Assembly: GCF_018129025.1 (NCBI RefSeq)
Contig: NZ_JAAEDI010000012.1
Span: 119,543 to 183,542 of the forward strand
Source of the DNA: Neoroseomonas terrae
Lineage (GTDB): Bacteria; Pseudomonadota; Alphaproteobacteria; Acetobacterales; Acetobacteraceae
DNA length: 64,000 bases
Direction: 5' to 3'
In this document: one piece after another, positions 25,380 to 33,219 of the stretch
How the letters are laid out: every line of letters starts with the position of its first letter
Numbering within the stretch: the first letter of the stretch is position 1
Program-made: the position numbers and the translations under genes
Notes under the pieces: model-generated
Databases searched by the model: none
Told to the model about the DNA's origin: nothing
What the model saw: only the letters and a program-made list of their open reading frames with translations

Positions 25380-26543
25380 ATGGCGGCACTGGTACGACTA
25401 GACCGGGATCTGCGCGTTGACTTCATCCGCGGCTTCTCGCTGTGGGCGATTTTCGTGAACCACACGCCGGGCAACTGGCTCGGCCACATCACCCCCCGTA
25501 ACTACACGCTGGCGGACGCGACCGAATCCTTCGTCCTGCTCGCCGGCTATGCGGCCGGGCTCGCCTACGGGTCGATCATGGACCGCCAGGGGTGGTTCTT
25601 CGCGGCATCGCGCGTCATGGGGCGGGTCTTCACGCTGTATGTGGCGCACATCTTCCTGCTGGTGGTGTTCACGGCGCAGGTCGGATTATCCGCGGCACGG
25701 TTGGACAGCGCGGCGTATCTGGACGAGCTGCATCTCGACCCCTTCGCCTCCGATCCCTATCGCGCACTGCTGGAGGCGCTGCTGCTGCGCTACCAGCCGT
25801 CATTCCTCAACATCCTGCCGCTCTACATCACCGTGCTGGCGCTGTTCGCGGTCGCCATGCCGCTGCTGCGCTGGCCGGCGGTGATGCTGGGTGCCTCGGC
25901 AGGGTTATGGGCGGCGGCGCGCGTATTCGACATCACCCTGCCCTCCTGGCGGGGCGAGGATTGGTTCTTCAACCCCCTCGCCTGGCAGCTGCTGTTCTTC
26001 ATCGGCTGCGCGCTGGGCTACCGGCCGCCGAATGGGCATCCCCTGAGCGTGCCATGGCGACGCTGGGCGGGGGCGCTGTGCTGGTTGATGCTCGCAGCCG
26101 GCGCCGTGATGACGGTGCTGCTCTACTTCGCCTGGGAGTTCACGGAGGCGCGCCTGCCGGCTTTCGCGCCGTTCCTGGCAGCGATCGACAAGGCATCGCT
26201 GCATCCGGCGCGGTTGCTGACCATCCTCGCATTGACCTACCTGATCGCGCATCTGGTTCCGAAGGACGCCGCGTGGCTGCGGAGCCGTGCAGCCCAGCCC
26301 TTCAACCTGATGGGCCAGCAGGCGCTGCCGGTGTTCTGCGCGGGCATCGCGCTGTCCTTTCTCGGCCGTGTCGCGCTTGAGGAATCGGATGGCTGGGCGA
26401 TGCAGTCGGCGGTGAATCTCGTTGGCGCCGCAGCCCTGATCGGGCTCGCGCTGCTGACCGCCTGGTACGGCTCGGAGAAGCGCGGCGGCCGGCAGACGCC
26501 GCCTTCGGGCTTGCAGCCGCCGCCCCGTATCGATAACGCTTGA
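25380..26543 (+). CDS. OpgC-domain membrane protein
   Basis: OpgC proteins are polytopic membrane acyltransferases; the founding member succinylates periplasmic glucans. This 387-residue protein starts with RDLRVDFIRGFSLWAIFVNHTPGN, the family's conserved first-helix segment (R/D-R-G and the NH motif), and has about ten hydrophobic segments. It includes FLNILPLYITVLALFAVAMP and DWFFNPLAWQLLFFIGCALGY, both typical for OpgC. It lacks an OpgGH partner here. The downstream SGNH-like gene, five bases after the stop, suggests that the pair modifies a cell-envelope glycan. The acceptor and acyl group are unknown. Confidence 0.85.
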   Translation: MAALVRLDRDLRVDFIRGFSLWAIFVNHTPGNWLGHITPRNYTLADATESFVLLAGYAAGLAYGSIMDRQGWFFAASRVMGRVFTLYVAHIFLLVVFTAQVGLSAARLDSAAYLDELHLDPFASDPYRALLEALLLRYQPSFLNILPLYITVLALFAVAMPLLRWPAVMLGASAGLWAAARVFDITLPSWRGEDWFFNPLAWQLLFFIGCALGYRPPNGHPLSVPWRRWAGALCWLMLAAGAVMTVLLYFAWEFTEARLPAFAPFLAAIDKASLHPARLLTILALTYLIAHLVPKDAAWLRSRAAQPFNLMGQQALPVFCAGIALSFLGRVALEESDGWAMQSAVNLVGAAALIGLALLTAWYGSEKRGGRQTPPSGLQPPPRIDNA

Positions 26544-26548
26544 GTGAG

Positions 26549-27286
26549 ATGCAACGCATCCTGGCCCTGCTGGTCGGATTGAGCCTTTCGCTGCCGGCGA
26601 CGGCATCGCAGGGGCCGGGTTGCGGTGCGCCGGAGGAATGGCTGCAATCGCCGCCTCTGCCGGCGACCGCCGCCGGCATCGCCACCGGCAGGCTCACCAT
26701 CCTCGCTGTCGGCACGGCCTCCGTCACCGGCGCCGGCACCAGCAGCCCGGCGGCCGCGTGGCCGGCCCGGCTCGAGGCGCTGCTGCGGGAGCGTCGGCCG
26801 GACCTGCAACTGCGCTTCGAGATGCGCGGCGAACGCGGCAGCACGGCCGCCGACCAGTGGCGACAGATCCAGGAAGCGATGCGCGGCCGCGCCCGGCCCG
26901 ACTTGGTGATCTGGCAGGCCGGCACGACCGAGGCACTGCGAAGCCTGCCGATCGACGACATGGCGACGATCGTCGGAGAAGGCCTGGAACGGCTGCGCGC
27001 CCGCGGCATCGACGCCGTGCTGATGGGCATCCAGTTCAGCCGCTTCCTCCGCGCCAATGTGGACCTGGAGCCGTATCGAGACGCGCTGCGGCTGCTCGCC
27101 GCGACCGGGAATGCCGGGTTCTTCTCACGCTACGACATCATGCGCGCCTGGGTGGATGCCGGCACGGTGGATGTGGAGCGCGCGGCGACGGCGCGCCGGA
27201 CGGCCGAGGTGGACAAGCTGAACGACTGCCTGGCGCGGGCGCTCGCCGCGTTCATCCGGGACGGGGTGGAGGAGGCGCGGCGCTAG
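26549..27286 (+). CDS. SGNH/GDSL hydrolase-like exported protein with degenerate active site
   Basis: The 245-residue protein has a signal peptide (MQRILALLVGLSLSLPATAS). Its SGNH-type beginning is ILAVGTASVTGAGTSSPAAAWPARLEALLRE, and a block-III-like segment is PDLVIWQAGTTEALR. In active members these would read G-x-S and G-T-N-D, and a D-x-x-H should occur near the end. Here the first block has GTAS, the third GTTE, and the C-terminal helix (DKLNDCLARALAAF) has no such His. It may be a structural or binding relative of the esterases, or the assignment of blocks may be off. It probably works with the OpgC protein directly upstream. I preferred the ATG at 26549 to a TTG at 26540. Confidence 0.65.
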   Translation: MQRILALLVGLSLSLPATASQGPGCGAPEEWLQSPPLPATAAGIATGRLTILAVGTASVTGAGTSSPAAAWPARLEALLRERRPDLQLRFEMRGERGSTAADQWRQIQEAMRGRARPDLVIWQAGTTEALRSLPIDDMATIVGEGLERLRARGIDAVLMGIQFSRFLRANVDLEPYRDALRLLAATGNAGFFSRYDIMRAWVDAGTVDVERAATARRTAEVDKLNDCLARALAAFIRDGVEEARR

Positions 27287-27368
27287 GCCGAATTATCTTT
27301 CACGCCTCCGTGTGATCCTGCAATCCTAACATCCCGGCCGGCAGGCGGCTGATGGAAGGGAGCCACGA

Positions 27369-27776
27369 ATGGCTGGCTGGATTGCATCACCGCCGAACTG
27401 GGCGCACGGCATCTATGATTTTGGCCTCGTCTACAATGAGCAGACCGGATGGCATGCCACGCTGCAATGTCACATCACGGTCTGCAAGGAGGATTCAAAG
27501 AGCGGCGCCAACGTCCACATCTCCTTCTACATGACGCAGGGGCAGCAGATCAGCGTGTATATTCCGGGAAATTCCTGGAAGAAGATCTTCTTCAAGCCCG
27601 ATGCCAATGGCGATCTTTACGACGATGGCGGTCCGGGCGCGCCCTTCATCCGTGGCATGCCCTGTTACGACGTCATCCAGACGAGAGCGTTCAGCTGCTT
27701 CTACGAAAAGTATCCGAACATGAAGAAGCAGGCGCCGCTCGAGATCAACGACGCGTCGAAGTGGCCGTCGCTGTAG
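27369..27776 (+). CDS. Orphan hypothetical protein, 135 aa, low-GC
   Basis: I do not recognise this protein. It has 135 residues, no signal peptide, four Cys, and many aromatic residues (W, Y, F). Segments such as HATLQCHITVCKEDSKSGANVHISFYM suggest a mostly beta fold. A good ribosome-binding site GGAAGGGAG lies seven bases before the ATG, so it looks translated. Base composition is visibly less GC-rich than the neighbours, with many A/T third positions (AAT, ATT, GAT, AAA), which suggests recent acquisition. It stands alone between the OpgC/SGNH pair and the reverse-strand fhs gene. Confidence 0.7.
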   Translation: MAGWIASPPNWAHGIYDFGLVYNEQTGWHATLQCHITVCKEDSKSGANVHISFYMTQGQQISVYIPGNSWKKIFFKPDANGDLYDDGGPGAPFIRGMPCYDVIQTRAFSCFYEKYPNMKKQAPLEINDASKWPSL

Positions 27777-27928
27777 GGGCAGGCTTCGAGCCTACGGGAG
27801 GAACCGGGGCGTCATCCACTGCCGCGCCGGCCGCCGCGCCATCGCGCCACGCCAACGGTCGCGATGGTCCGGCCCGCGCAGCTTCACCCGGTGTTCCGCA
27901 GCACCCTTGGCGCCGATGCAGGCCGCGC

Positions 27929-29599
27929 TCAGAACAGACCCTCGATCCGGCCAAGGGCGTCGAGATGAATGTTCTCGGCCGCCGGCACGCGCGGCAGGCC
28001 GGGCATGGTCATCACGTCGCCGCAGATCGCCACCACGAAGCCGGCACCGGCCGATAGCCGCACCTCGCGCACCGGCAGGACATGGCCTTCGGGCGCGCCG
28101 AGCTTCGTCGGGTCCGCGCTGAAGGAATACTGCGTCTTCGCGATGCAGACGGGCAGGTCGCGGAAGCCTTCATCCTCGAACCGCTTCAGCTTCGTGGCGA
28201 CGGGCGCGGGGATGGAGACGGAGGCGGCGCGGTAGATCTCGCGCGCGATGGTCTCGATCTTGCCGGCGAGCGAGACGTGGTCGGTGTAGAGCGGCTCGAA
28301 CGCCGGGCCGTCGCCGGCGATCAGCGCCTTCACGGCATGGGCGAGTTCGACCGCGCCCTGCGCCCCGTCTCCCCAATGGGTGCAGAGGATCGCCCGGGTG
28401 CCGAGGGCGCGCATGGCCTCCTGCACGGCGGCGATCTCGGCTTCGGTGTCGGAGGTGAAGCGGTTGAGCCCGACAACGACCGGGACGCCGAACTTGCCGA
28501 CATTCTCGACATGGCGGGCGAGGTTCACGACGCCGCGCTTCACGGCGGCGACATCCTCGGTGCCGAGGTCGGCCTTGGCGACGCCGCCATGCATCTTCAG
28601 CGCGCGCACCGTCGCGACCACGACGCAGGCGGCGGGCCTCAGGCCCGCCTGGCGGCACTTGATGTCGAGGAACTTCTCGGCGCCGAGATCGGCGCCGAAG
28701 CCGGCTTCCGTCACCACCACATCGGCGAGCTTCAGCGCGAGCCGCGTCGCCATGACCGAGTTGCAACCATGGGCGATGTTCGCGAAGGGACCGCCATGGA
28801 CCAGCGCGGGCGACCCGGCGATGGTCTGCACCAAGTTTGGCGCGAAGGCATCCCGCAGCAGCACGGCCATCGCGCCGTCGGCCTTGATGTCCTTCGCGGT
28901 GACGGAGCTGCCGTCGCGTCGCTGGCCGACGACCATGCGCCCGAGCCGCGCCTGCAGGTCGGCGAGGTCCTTCGCCAGGCAGAACACCGCCATGACTTCC
29001 GAGGCGACGGTGATGTCGAAGCCGTCCTCCCGCGGGAAGCCGTTCGCCACGCCGCCGAGCGAGGAGACGATCGACCGCAGCGCGCGGTCGTTCATGTCGA
29101 GCGAGCGCCGCCAGGAGATGCGCCGCGCATCGAGCCCCGCGCCGTTGCCCCAATACGCGTTGTTGTCGACCATCGCGGCCAGCAGGTTGTTGGCGCTGGT
29201 GATGGCGTGGAAATCGCCGGTGAAATGGAGGTTGATGTCCTCCATCGGCAGCACCTGGGCGTAGCCGCCACCCGTCGCACCGCCCTTCACGCCAAAGCAG
29301 GGGCCGAGCGAGGGTTCGCGAAGCGCGATCATCGTGCGCGTGCCGATGGCGTTCAGCGCATCCCCCAGGCCGACGGTCGTGGTGGTCTTGCCCTCGCCCG
29401 CCGGGGTCGGGCTGATGCCGGTGACGAGCACCAGCGCCCCGTCAGGCCGGTCCTGCTGGGCGGCGATGAAGTCCAGCCCGACCTTCGCCTTGTACTTGCC
29501 GTAGGGCTCCAGCGCATCCTCGGGGATTCCGGCCTTTTCCGCGATCTCGCGGATCGGCTTCAGCGTCGCGGCACGCGCGATGTCGAGGTCAGTCGCCAT
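27929..29599 (-). CDS. fhs: Formate--tetrahydrofolate ligase
   Basis: Fhs makes 10-formyltetrahydrofolate from formate, tetrahydrofolate and ATP, feeding one-carbon metabolism. The 556-residue product has the ATP-binding signature T65-P-A-G-E-G-K-T72 followed by [51 protein letters not shown], and a C-terminal [19 protein letters not shown]. All are diagnostic and the length is normal. The start at 29599 gives the typical N-terminus; longer frames run into the divergent promoter region. It is the only folate gene in the window and shares a 180-base divergent gap with a Bug-type gene. Confidence 0.97.
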   Translation of the reverse strand: MATDLDIARAATLKPIREIAEKAGIPEDALEPYGKYKAKVGLDFIAAQQDRPDGALVLVTGISPTPAGEGKTTTTVGLGDALNAIGTRTMIALREPSLGPCFGVKGGATGGGYAQVLPMEDINLHFTGDFHAITSANNLLAAMVDNNAYWGNGAGLDARRISWRRSLDMNDRALRSIVSSLGGVANGFPREDGFDITVASEVMAVFCLAKDLADLQARLGRMVVGQRRDGSSVTAKDIKADGAMAVLLRDAFAPNLVQTIAGSPALVHGGPFANIAHGCNSVMATRLALKLADVVVTEAGFGADLGAEKFLDIKCRQAGLRPAACVVVATVRALKMHGGVAKADLGTEDVAAVKRGVVNLARHVENVGKFGVPVVVGLNRFTSDTEAEIAAVQEAMRALGTRAILCTHWGDGAQGAVELAHAVKALIAGDGPAFEPLYTDHVSLAGKIETIAREIYRAASVSIPAPVATKLKRFEDEGFRDLPVCIAKTQYSFSADPTKLGAPEGHVLPVREVRLSAGAGFVVAICGDVMTMPGLPRVPAAENIHLDALGRIEGLF

Positions 29600-29780
29600 G
29601 CCTTCATCCCCCTTGCGGCAGTCCCCTGCGCTTACGGAAGGCGCTGCATCCTTGCAACCCTGCCCCCGGACGCGCTGCTTGGGGCCTGCGGCAACGCTTC
29701 CGGGCGCGGCGCCGCACGACATGCTTCGCGAAATCGCGAGATCGCGATACCGTCCCGATCAATCAAGCCGGAGGAAGTCC

Positions 29781-30758
29781 ATGACGATCCATCGCCGCGC
29801 GCTGCTTGCCGCCGCGCCCGCCACCGTCCTTGCGTGCAGCGCCCGCGCCCAGGATTCCTGGCCGTCCCGGCCCGTCACGATCCTGGTTCCCTTCGTGGCC
29901 GGCGGTCCGTCCGATATCGTGGCGCGGGTCATCGGGCAGCGCATGGGGACCAGCATCACCCAGCCGGTCGTGGTGGAGAACCGCCCCGGCGCGAATGGCG
30001 AGGTCGCCGGCCGCGCCGTCGCCCGTGCGGCGCCGGACGGGCATACGCTGTTCGTCGGTTCGATCGGCGTCTTCGCGATCAACGCCGCGCTGCGTCCCAA
30101 CCTCGGCTACGACCCTGTGCGGGAGTTCTCGCCCGTCACACTCGCTGTCACGACGCCCAACGTGCTGGTGGTGAATCCGCAGCGCGTACCGGCCTCCACG
30201 CTGCCGGAGCTGATCGCCTGGCTGAAGGCGAATGCCGGGCGGACCTCCTACTCGACCTCCGGCGTCGGCTCCTCGGACCATCTCACGATGGAGCTGTTCA
30301 AGCAGGAGACCGGCACGGACCCGACGCATGTGCCCTATACGGGCGGGGCGGCGGCGGCGACCGACCTGATCGCCGGGAATGTCCAGTTGTCGTTCCAGAA
30401 CCTCGGCACCGTCGCGGCGCATATCCAGGGCGGGCGGCTGAAGGCGATCGCCGTCACGTCCCGCGAGCGCCATCCCATCCTGCCCCAGGTGCCGACCGTG
30501 ATCGAGAACGGCATCCGCGACTTCGAGGTGACGTCCTGGCAGGCGATGATGGCGCCCGCCAACGTGCCGGCGCCGCTGCTTGCGCGGCTGAACGCCGAGG
30601 CGACCGCCGCGCTGAAGCACCCCGAGAGCACGCAGCGGTTGGAGCAGATCGGCTTCACCGTCGTCGCGAACAGCCCGGAGGCATACGGCCAGTTCCAGCG
30701 CGCCGAGATCGAGCGCTGGCGGCGGGTAGTTCAGACGGCGGGGATCCGGGCGGAGTAG
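29781..30758 (+). CDS. Bug/TctC-type solute-binding protein (tripartite tricarboxylate transporter family)
   Basis: This is a periplasmic binding protein of the Bug family. It has 325 residues with a signal peptide (RRALLAAAPATVLACSARAQ). The family landmarks are PSRPVTILVPFVAGGPSDIVARVIGQRM, VVENRPGANGEVAG (the carboxylate-binding loop), the PDGHTLFVGS segment and YDPVREFSPVTLAVTTPNVLVVNP. A strong GGAGGAAG lies upstream. No TctA or TctB membrane partners are nearby, which is usual for Bug genes. The ligand (a carboxylic acid or similar anion) cannot be predicted. It is divergent from fhs and convergent with another Bug gene. Confidence 0.9.
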   Translation: MTIHRRALLAAAPATVLACSARAQDSWPSRPVTILVPFVAGGPSDIVARVIGQRMGTSITQPVVVENRPGANGEVAGRAVARAAPDGHTLFVGSIGVFAINAALRPNLGYDPVREFSPVTLAVTTPNVLVVNPQRVPASTLPELIAWLKANAGRTSYSTSGVGSSDHLTMELFKQETGTDPTHVPYTGGAAAATDLIAGNVQLSFQNLGTVAAHIQGGRLKAIAVTSRERHPILPQVPTVIENGIRDFEVTSWQAMMAPANVPAPLLARLNAEATAALKHPESTQRLEQIGFTVVANSPEAYGQFQRAEIERWRRVVQTAGIRAE

Positions 30759-31026
30759 GCGCCACGGGTTTCGCGGAGGCGCCTGCGACCCATCCCGCCA
30801 CCGGGTTCCATTGGCGTTGCTTCGCAATGCCAAGGGGCGCCCATGGGGGGACCGCATCTGATGAGGGCGCGTGGCGCACGTGAGCAGCTGGAGGTTTGCC
30901 AGCGACACCGTACAAAGCTCGTGAACGAGGGCGCGCCAAGGCACACGATCCCGTCCGCGCCCCGATGTCCACCCGCCCGGCGCGGCATCGCAAGCCCGCC
31001 GATCGGGCCGGACCCGGGCGCGTACT

Positions 31027-32004
31027 CTATTGTGGCAGCAGTCCCAGGCGGCCCAGGACGGCCCTGTTCTGCTCGACGATCTGCGCCACGCTCGCCGCGT
31101 AGTCATCCGGCCCGAGATATTCCACCTCCATCTCCGCCGAGGCGAGGACGGCGAGGTGGGCCGGGTCATTCAGTGATTCACGGAACGCATCATGCAGCGT
31201 GTTAACGACGCTGCGTGGCAGCCCCTTCGGGCCGGCGAAACCATAGGGACCGGTCTGCACGATATCGATCCCAAGGTCCCGCAGCGTCGGCACATCCGGG
31301 AATGCCGCCAGGCGGCGCGAGCCCCAGATGCAAAGGGCGCGCATCTGCCCCTGACGCACGTGGTCCGTCCAGCCACTGCCGGCCATGGCGGTGACGGTGC
31401 CGCTCAGCACGGCCGTCACCGTCTCATGCCCTCCCCGGAAGGGGATGTTCGTGAGTTCGACACCGAAGTGCTCGGCAATGCGCTCGGTTGTGAGATGCGG
31501 CACGCCGCCCACGCTGGTCGAACCATAGCTGACCTGCCCGGGATTCTTCCTCGCATGCTCGACCAGGTCGGACAGGGTCCGGAACGGGCTGTCCGCGCGC
31601 ACCACGAGCCCGAAGACATAGCCCGTGATCTGGATGATCCAGCTGAAGTCAGTCACCGGGTCGAAGGGCGGATTGCGGGTCTGCAACGGATAGCTGAACA
31701 CGTTGGACGGCATCTGGCTCAGCAGGTGCCCATCGGGTGTCCGGTCGTTCACAAGCGCCATGGCGCCCAGGATGGCAGCGCCGCCGGACCGGTTCTCGAT
31801 GACGATGGACTGCCCGAGACGGCGAGATGCCGCATCGCAGAGCGCGCGCATCTGCAGATCGGTCGCGCCGCCCGGCGCGAATGGAATGATCATGCGGATC
31901 GGCCGGTTCGGGAATTGCGGCTGCGCGTGGACCGCCGGTGCGCACAGCAACCCCGCACCAGTCGCCAGTGCCGTGCGGCGTCCGAATCCTCGTGTCGTCG
32001 TCAT
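31027..32004 (-). CDS. Bug/TctC-type solute-binding protein, last gene of an acyl-CoA operon
   Basis: This second Bug-family periplasmic binding protein (325 residues) has a basic twin-arginine-like leader (GFGRRTALATGAGLLCAPAVHAQ). Family motifs are PNRPIRMIIPFAPGGATDLQMRALCD, IVIENRSGGAAILGA and YGSTSVGGVPHLTTERIAEHF. It lies 23 bases downstream of an acyl-CoA dehydrogenase gene and forms the end of a four-gene operon. This suggests that its ligand is the carboxylic acid degraded by the operon. The two Bug proteins in the window are clearly different sequences, not a recent duplication. Confidence 0.9.
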   Translation of the reverse strand: MTTTRGFGRRTALATGAGLLCAPAVHAQPQFPNRPIRMIIPFAPGGATDLQMRALCDAASRRLGQSIVIENRSGGAAILGAMALVNDRTPDGHLLSQMPSNVFSYPLQTRNPPFDPVTDFSWIIQITGYVFGLVVRADSPFRTLSDLVEHARKNPGQVSYGSTSVGGVPHLTTERIAEHFGVELTNIPFRGGHETVTAVLSGTVTAMAGSGWTDHVRQGQMRALCIWGSRRLAAFPDVPTLRDLGIDIVQTGPYGFAGPKGLPRSVVNTLHDAFRESLNDPAHLAVLASAEMEVEYLGPDDYAASVAQIVEQNRAVLGRLGLLPQ

Positions 32005-32027
32005 CGTCGTTTTCCCCCGGTTCGAAC

Positions 32028-33194
32028 TCAGCCGTATTGCTTCAGGATGCGCGTGGCAATCGCCATGCGGTGCACCTCGCTCGGGCCTTCATAGATCCGC
32101 ATCACGCGCACCTGCTGCGCCAGAAGCTGCAGCGGCAGTTCCTTGGTCATGCCCATGGCACCGAAGGTCTGCATGGCGTGGTCCACGACCTCGGTCGCCA
32201 TCTCCGTCGCGAAGACCTTGATCATGGACGCCTCGTTGCGGACGTCGCCGCCGGCATCGAGCGTCGCGGCACCCGACTGCACCATCAGGCGGCAGGCGTG
32301 GATCTTGGTCGCCGCATCGGCGATCCACCATTGGATGGCCTGGCGCTCGGCGAGCGGCACACCGAATGTGATGCGCTGCTTCGCCTGCACGCACATCATC
32401 TCGAGCGCACGGGATGCGATGCCGACGCAGCGGGCGCCCATTTCCAGCCGACGAACGTTCAGACGCAGCTGCATGGGCGCATAGCCCTGGCCGACCTTGC
32501 CCAGCACATTGCGCGCGGGAACCCGGCAATCCTCGAAGACCAGCTCGTAGGTGCGCCGGCCGCCGATCATCTGGATCTGGCGTTCGATGGTGAAGCCGGG
32601 CGTGCCCTTGTCCACGAGGAAGGCCGTCACGCCGTCCGCGCGCTTGCCCGGGCTGGTGCGGGCCATGACGATCAGGAAGTCCGCCGCGGGCACGCGGCTT
32701 ACCCAGATCTTGCGCCCGTTGATCACCCAGTCGTCGCCGTCCTGCACGGCGCGCGTGAGCATCCCGGCCGGATCGCCGCCGGCACCAGGTTCGGAAATCG
32801 CCACGCAGGAGTTCTTCCGCCCATCCGCATAGGGGGCGAGGTAGTGCTCGCGCTGATAATCGTCCGCGACCGCCATCATCATGTGCAGGTTCGGGCTGTC
32901 AGGCGGGATGATGAAGGGCGTGACGGTGCGCGCCAGTTCTTCCTGCACCGCGACCAGCGCGATCGGCGGCATGTTGGCGCCGCCCAGGCTCTCCGGCACA
33001 TCGAGACCCCAAAGCCCGAGCTCGCGGCACTTGGCGTGCAGCGGCGCAAGCTGCTCCTCCGTCAGACTGTAGGAGTCGCCCTTCGCTTCCCGCGCCAGCA
33101 CAGCCGCTTCCAGCGGCATGAGTTCGCGCTCCACGAACTTCCGGACCAGGTCCTGGAGCATGCGGTGCTCTTCGAGCATTTCGGTCTGCGCCAT
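32028..33194 (-). CDS. Acyl-CoA dehydrogenase
   Basis: This FAD enzyme forms the alpha-beta double bond of an acyl-CoA. It has 388 residues with the three-domain family plan: an N-terminal helical domain (LVRKFVERELMPLEAAV), a middle domain with CVAISEPGAGGDPAGMLTRAVQDGDDWVINGRKIWVSR, and a C-terminal helical domain. Near the end RVMRIYEGPSEVHRMAIATRIL contains the Glu in the position of the catalytic base of medium-chain enzymes. The start at 33194 was chosen because the upstream part of the frame is untypical. It lies 25 bases after the acyl-CoA synthetase gene. The chain type of the substrate is unknown. Confidence 0.92.
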   Translation of the reverse strand: MAQTEMLEEHRMLQDLVRKFVERELMPLEAAVLAREAKGDSYSLTEEQLAPLHAKCRELGLWGLDVPESLGGANMPPIALVAVQEELARTVTPFIIPPDSPNLHMMMAVADDYQREHYLAPYADGRKNSCVAISEPGAGGDPAGMLTRAVQDGDDWVINGRKIWVSRVPAADFLIVMARTSPGKRADGVTAFLVDKGTPGFTIERQIQMIGGRRTYELVFEDCRVPARNVLGKVGQGYAPMQLRLNVRRLEMGARCVGIASRALEMMCVQAKQRITFGVPLAERQAIQWWIADAATKIHACRLMVQSGAATLDAGGDVRNEASMIKVFATEMATEVVDHAMQTFGAMGMTKELPLQLLAQQVRVMRIYEGPSEVHRMAIATRILKQYG

Positions 33195-33219
33195 GTTCGA
33201 CGTTCCTCTCTCTCGATTC

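Noticed and set aside
28082..30883. Very long forward frame (over 900 codons) antisense to formate--tetrahydrofolate ligase and overlapping a Bug gene
   Set aside because: The translation is Arg/Asp/His/Gly-rich and without family patterns, as expected for the complement of a GC-rich coding region. The real genes on this stretch have full motifs.
30759..31026. Small gene in the gap between the two Bug genes
   Set aside because: Candidate frames lack ribosome-binding sites and coherent translations. The gap contains a weak hairpin (GGCGTTGC-TTC-GCAATGCC) suited to a terminator.
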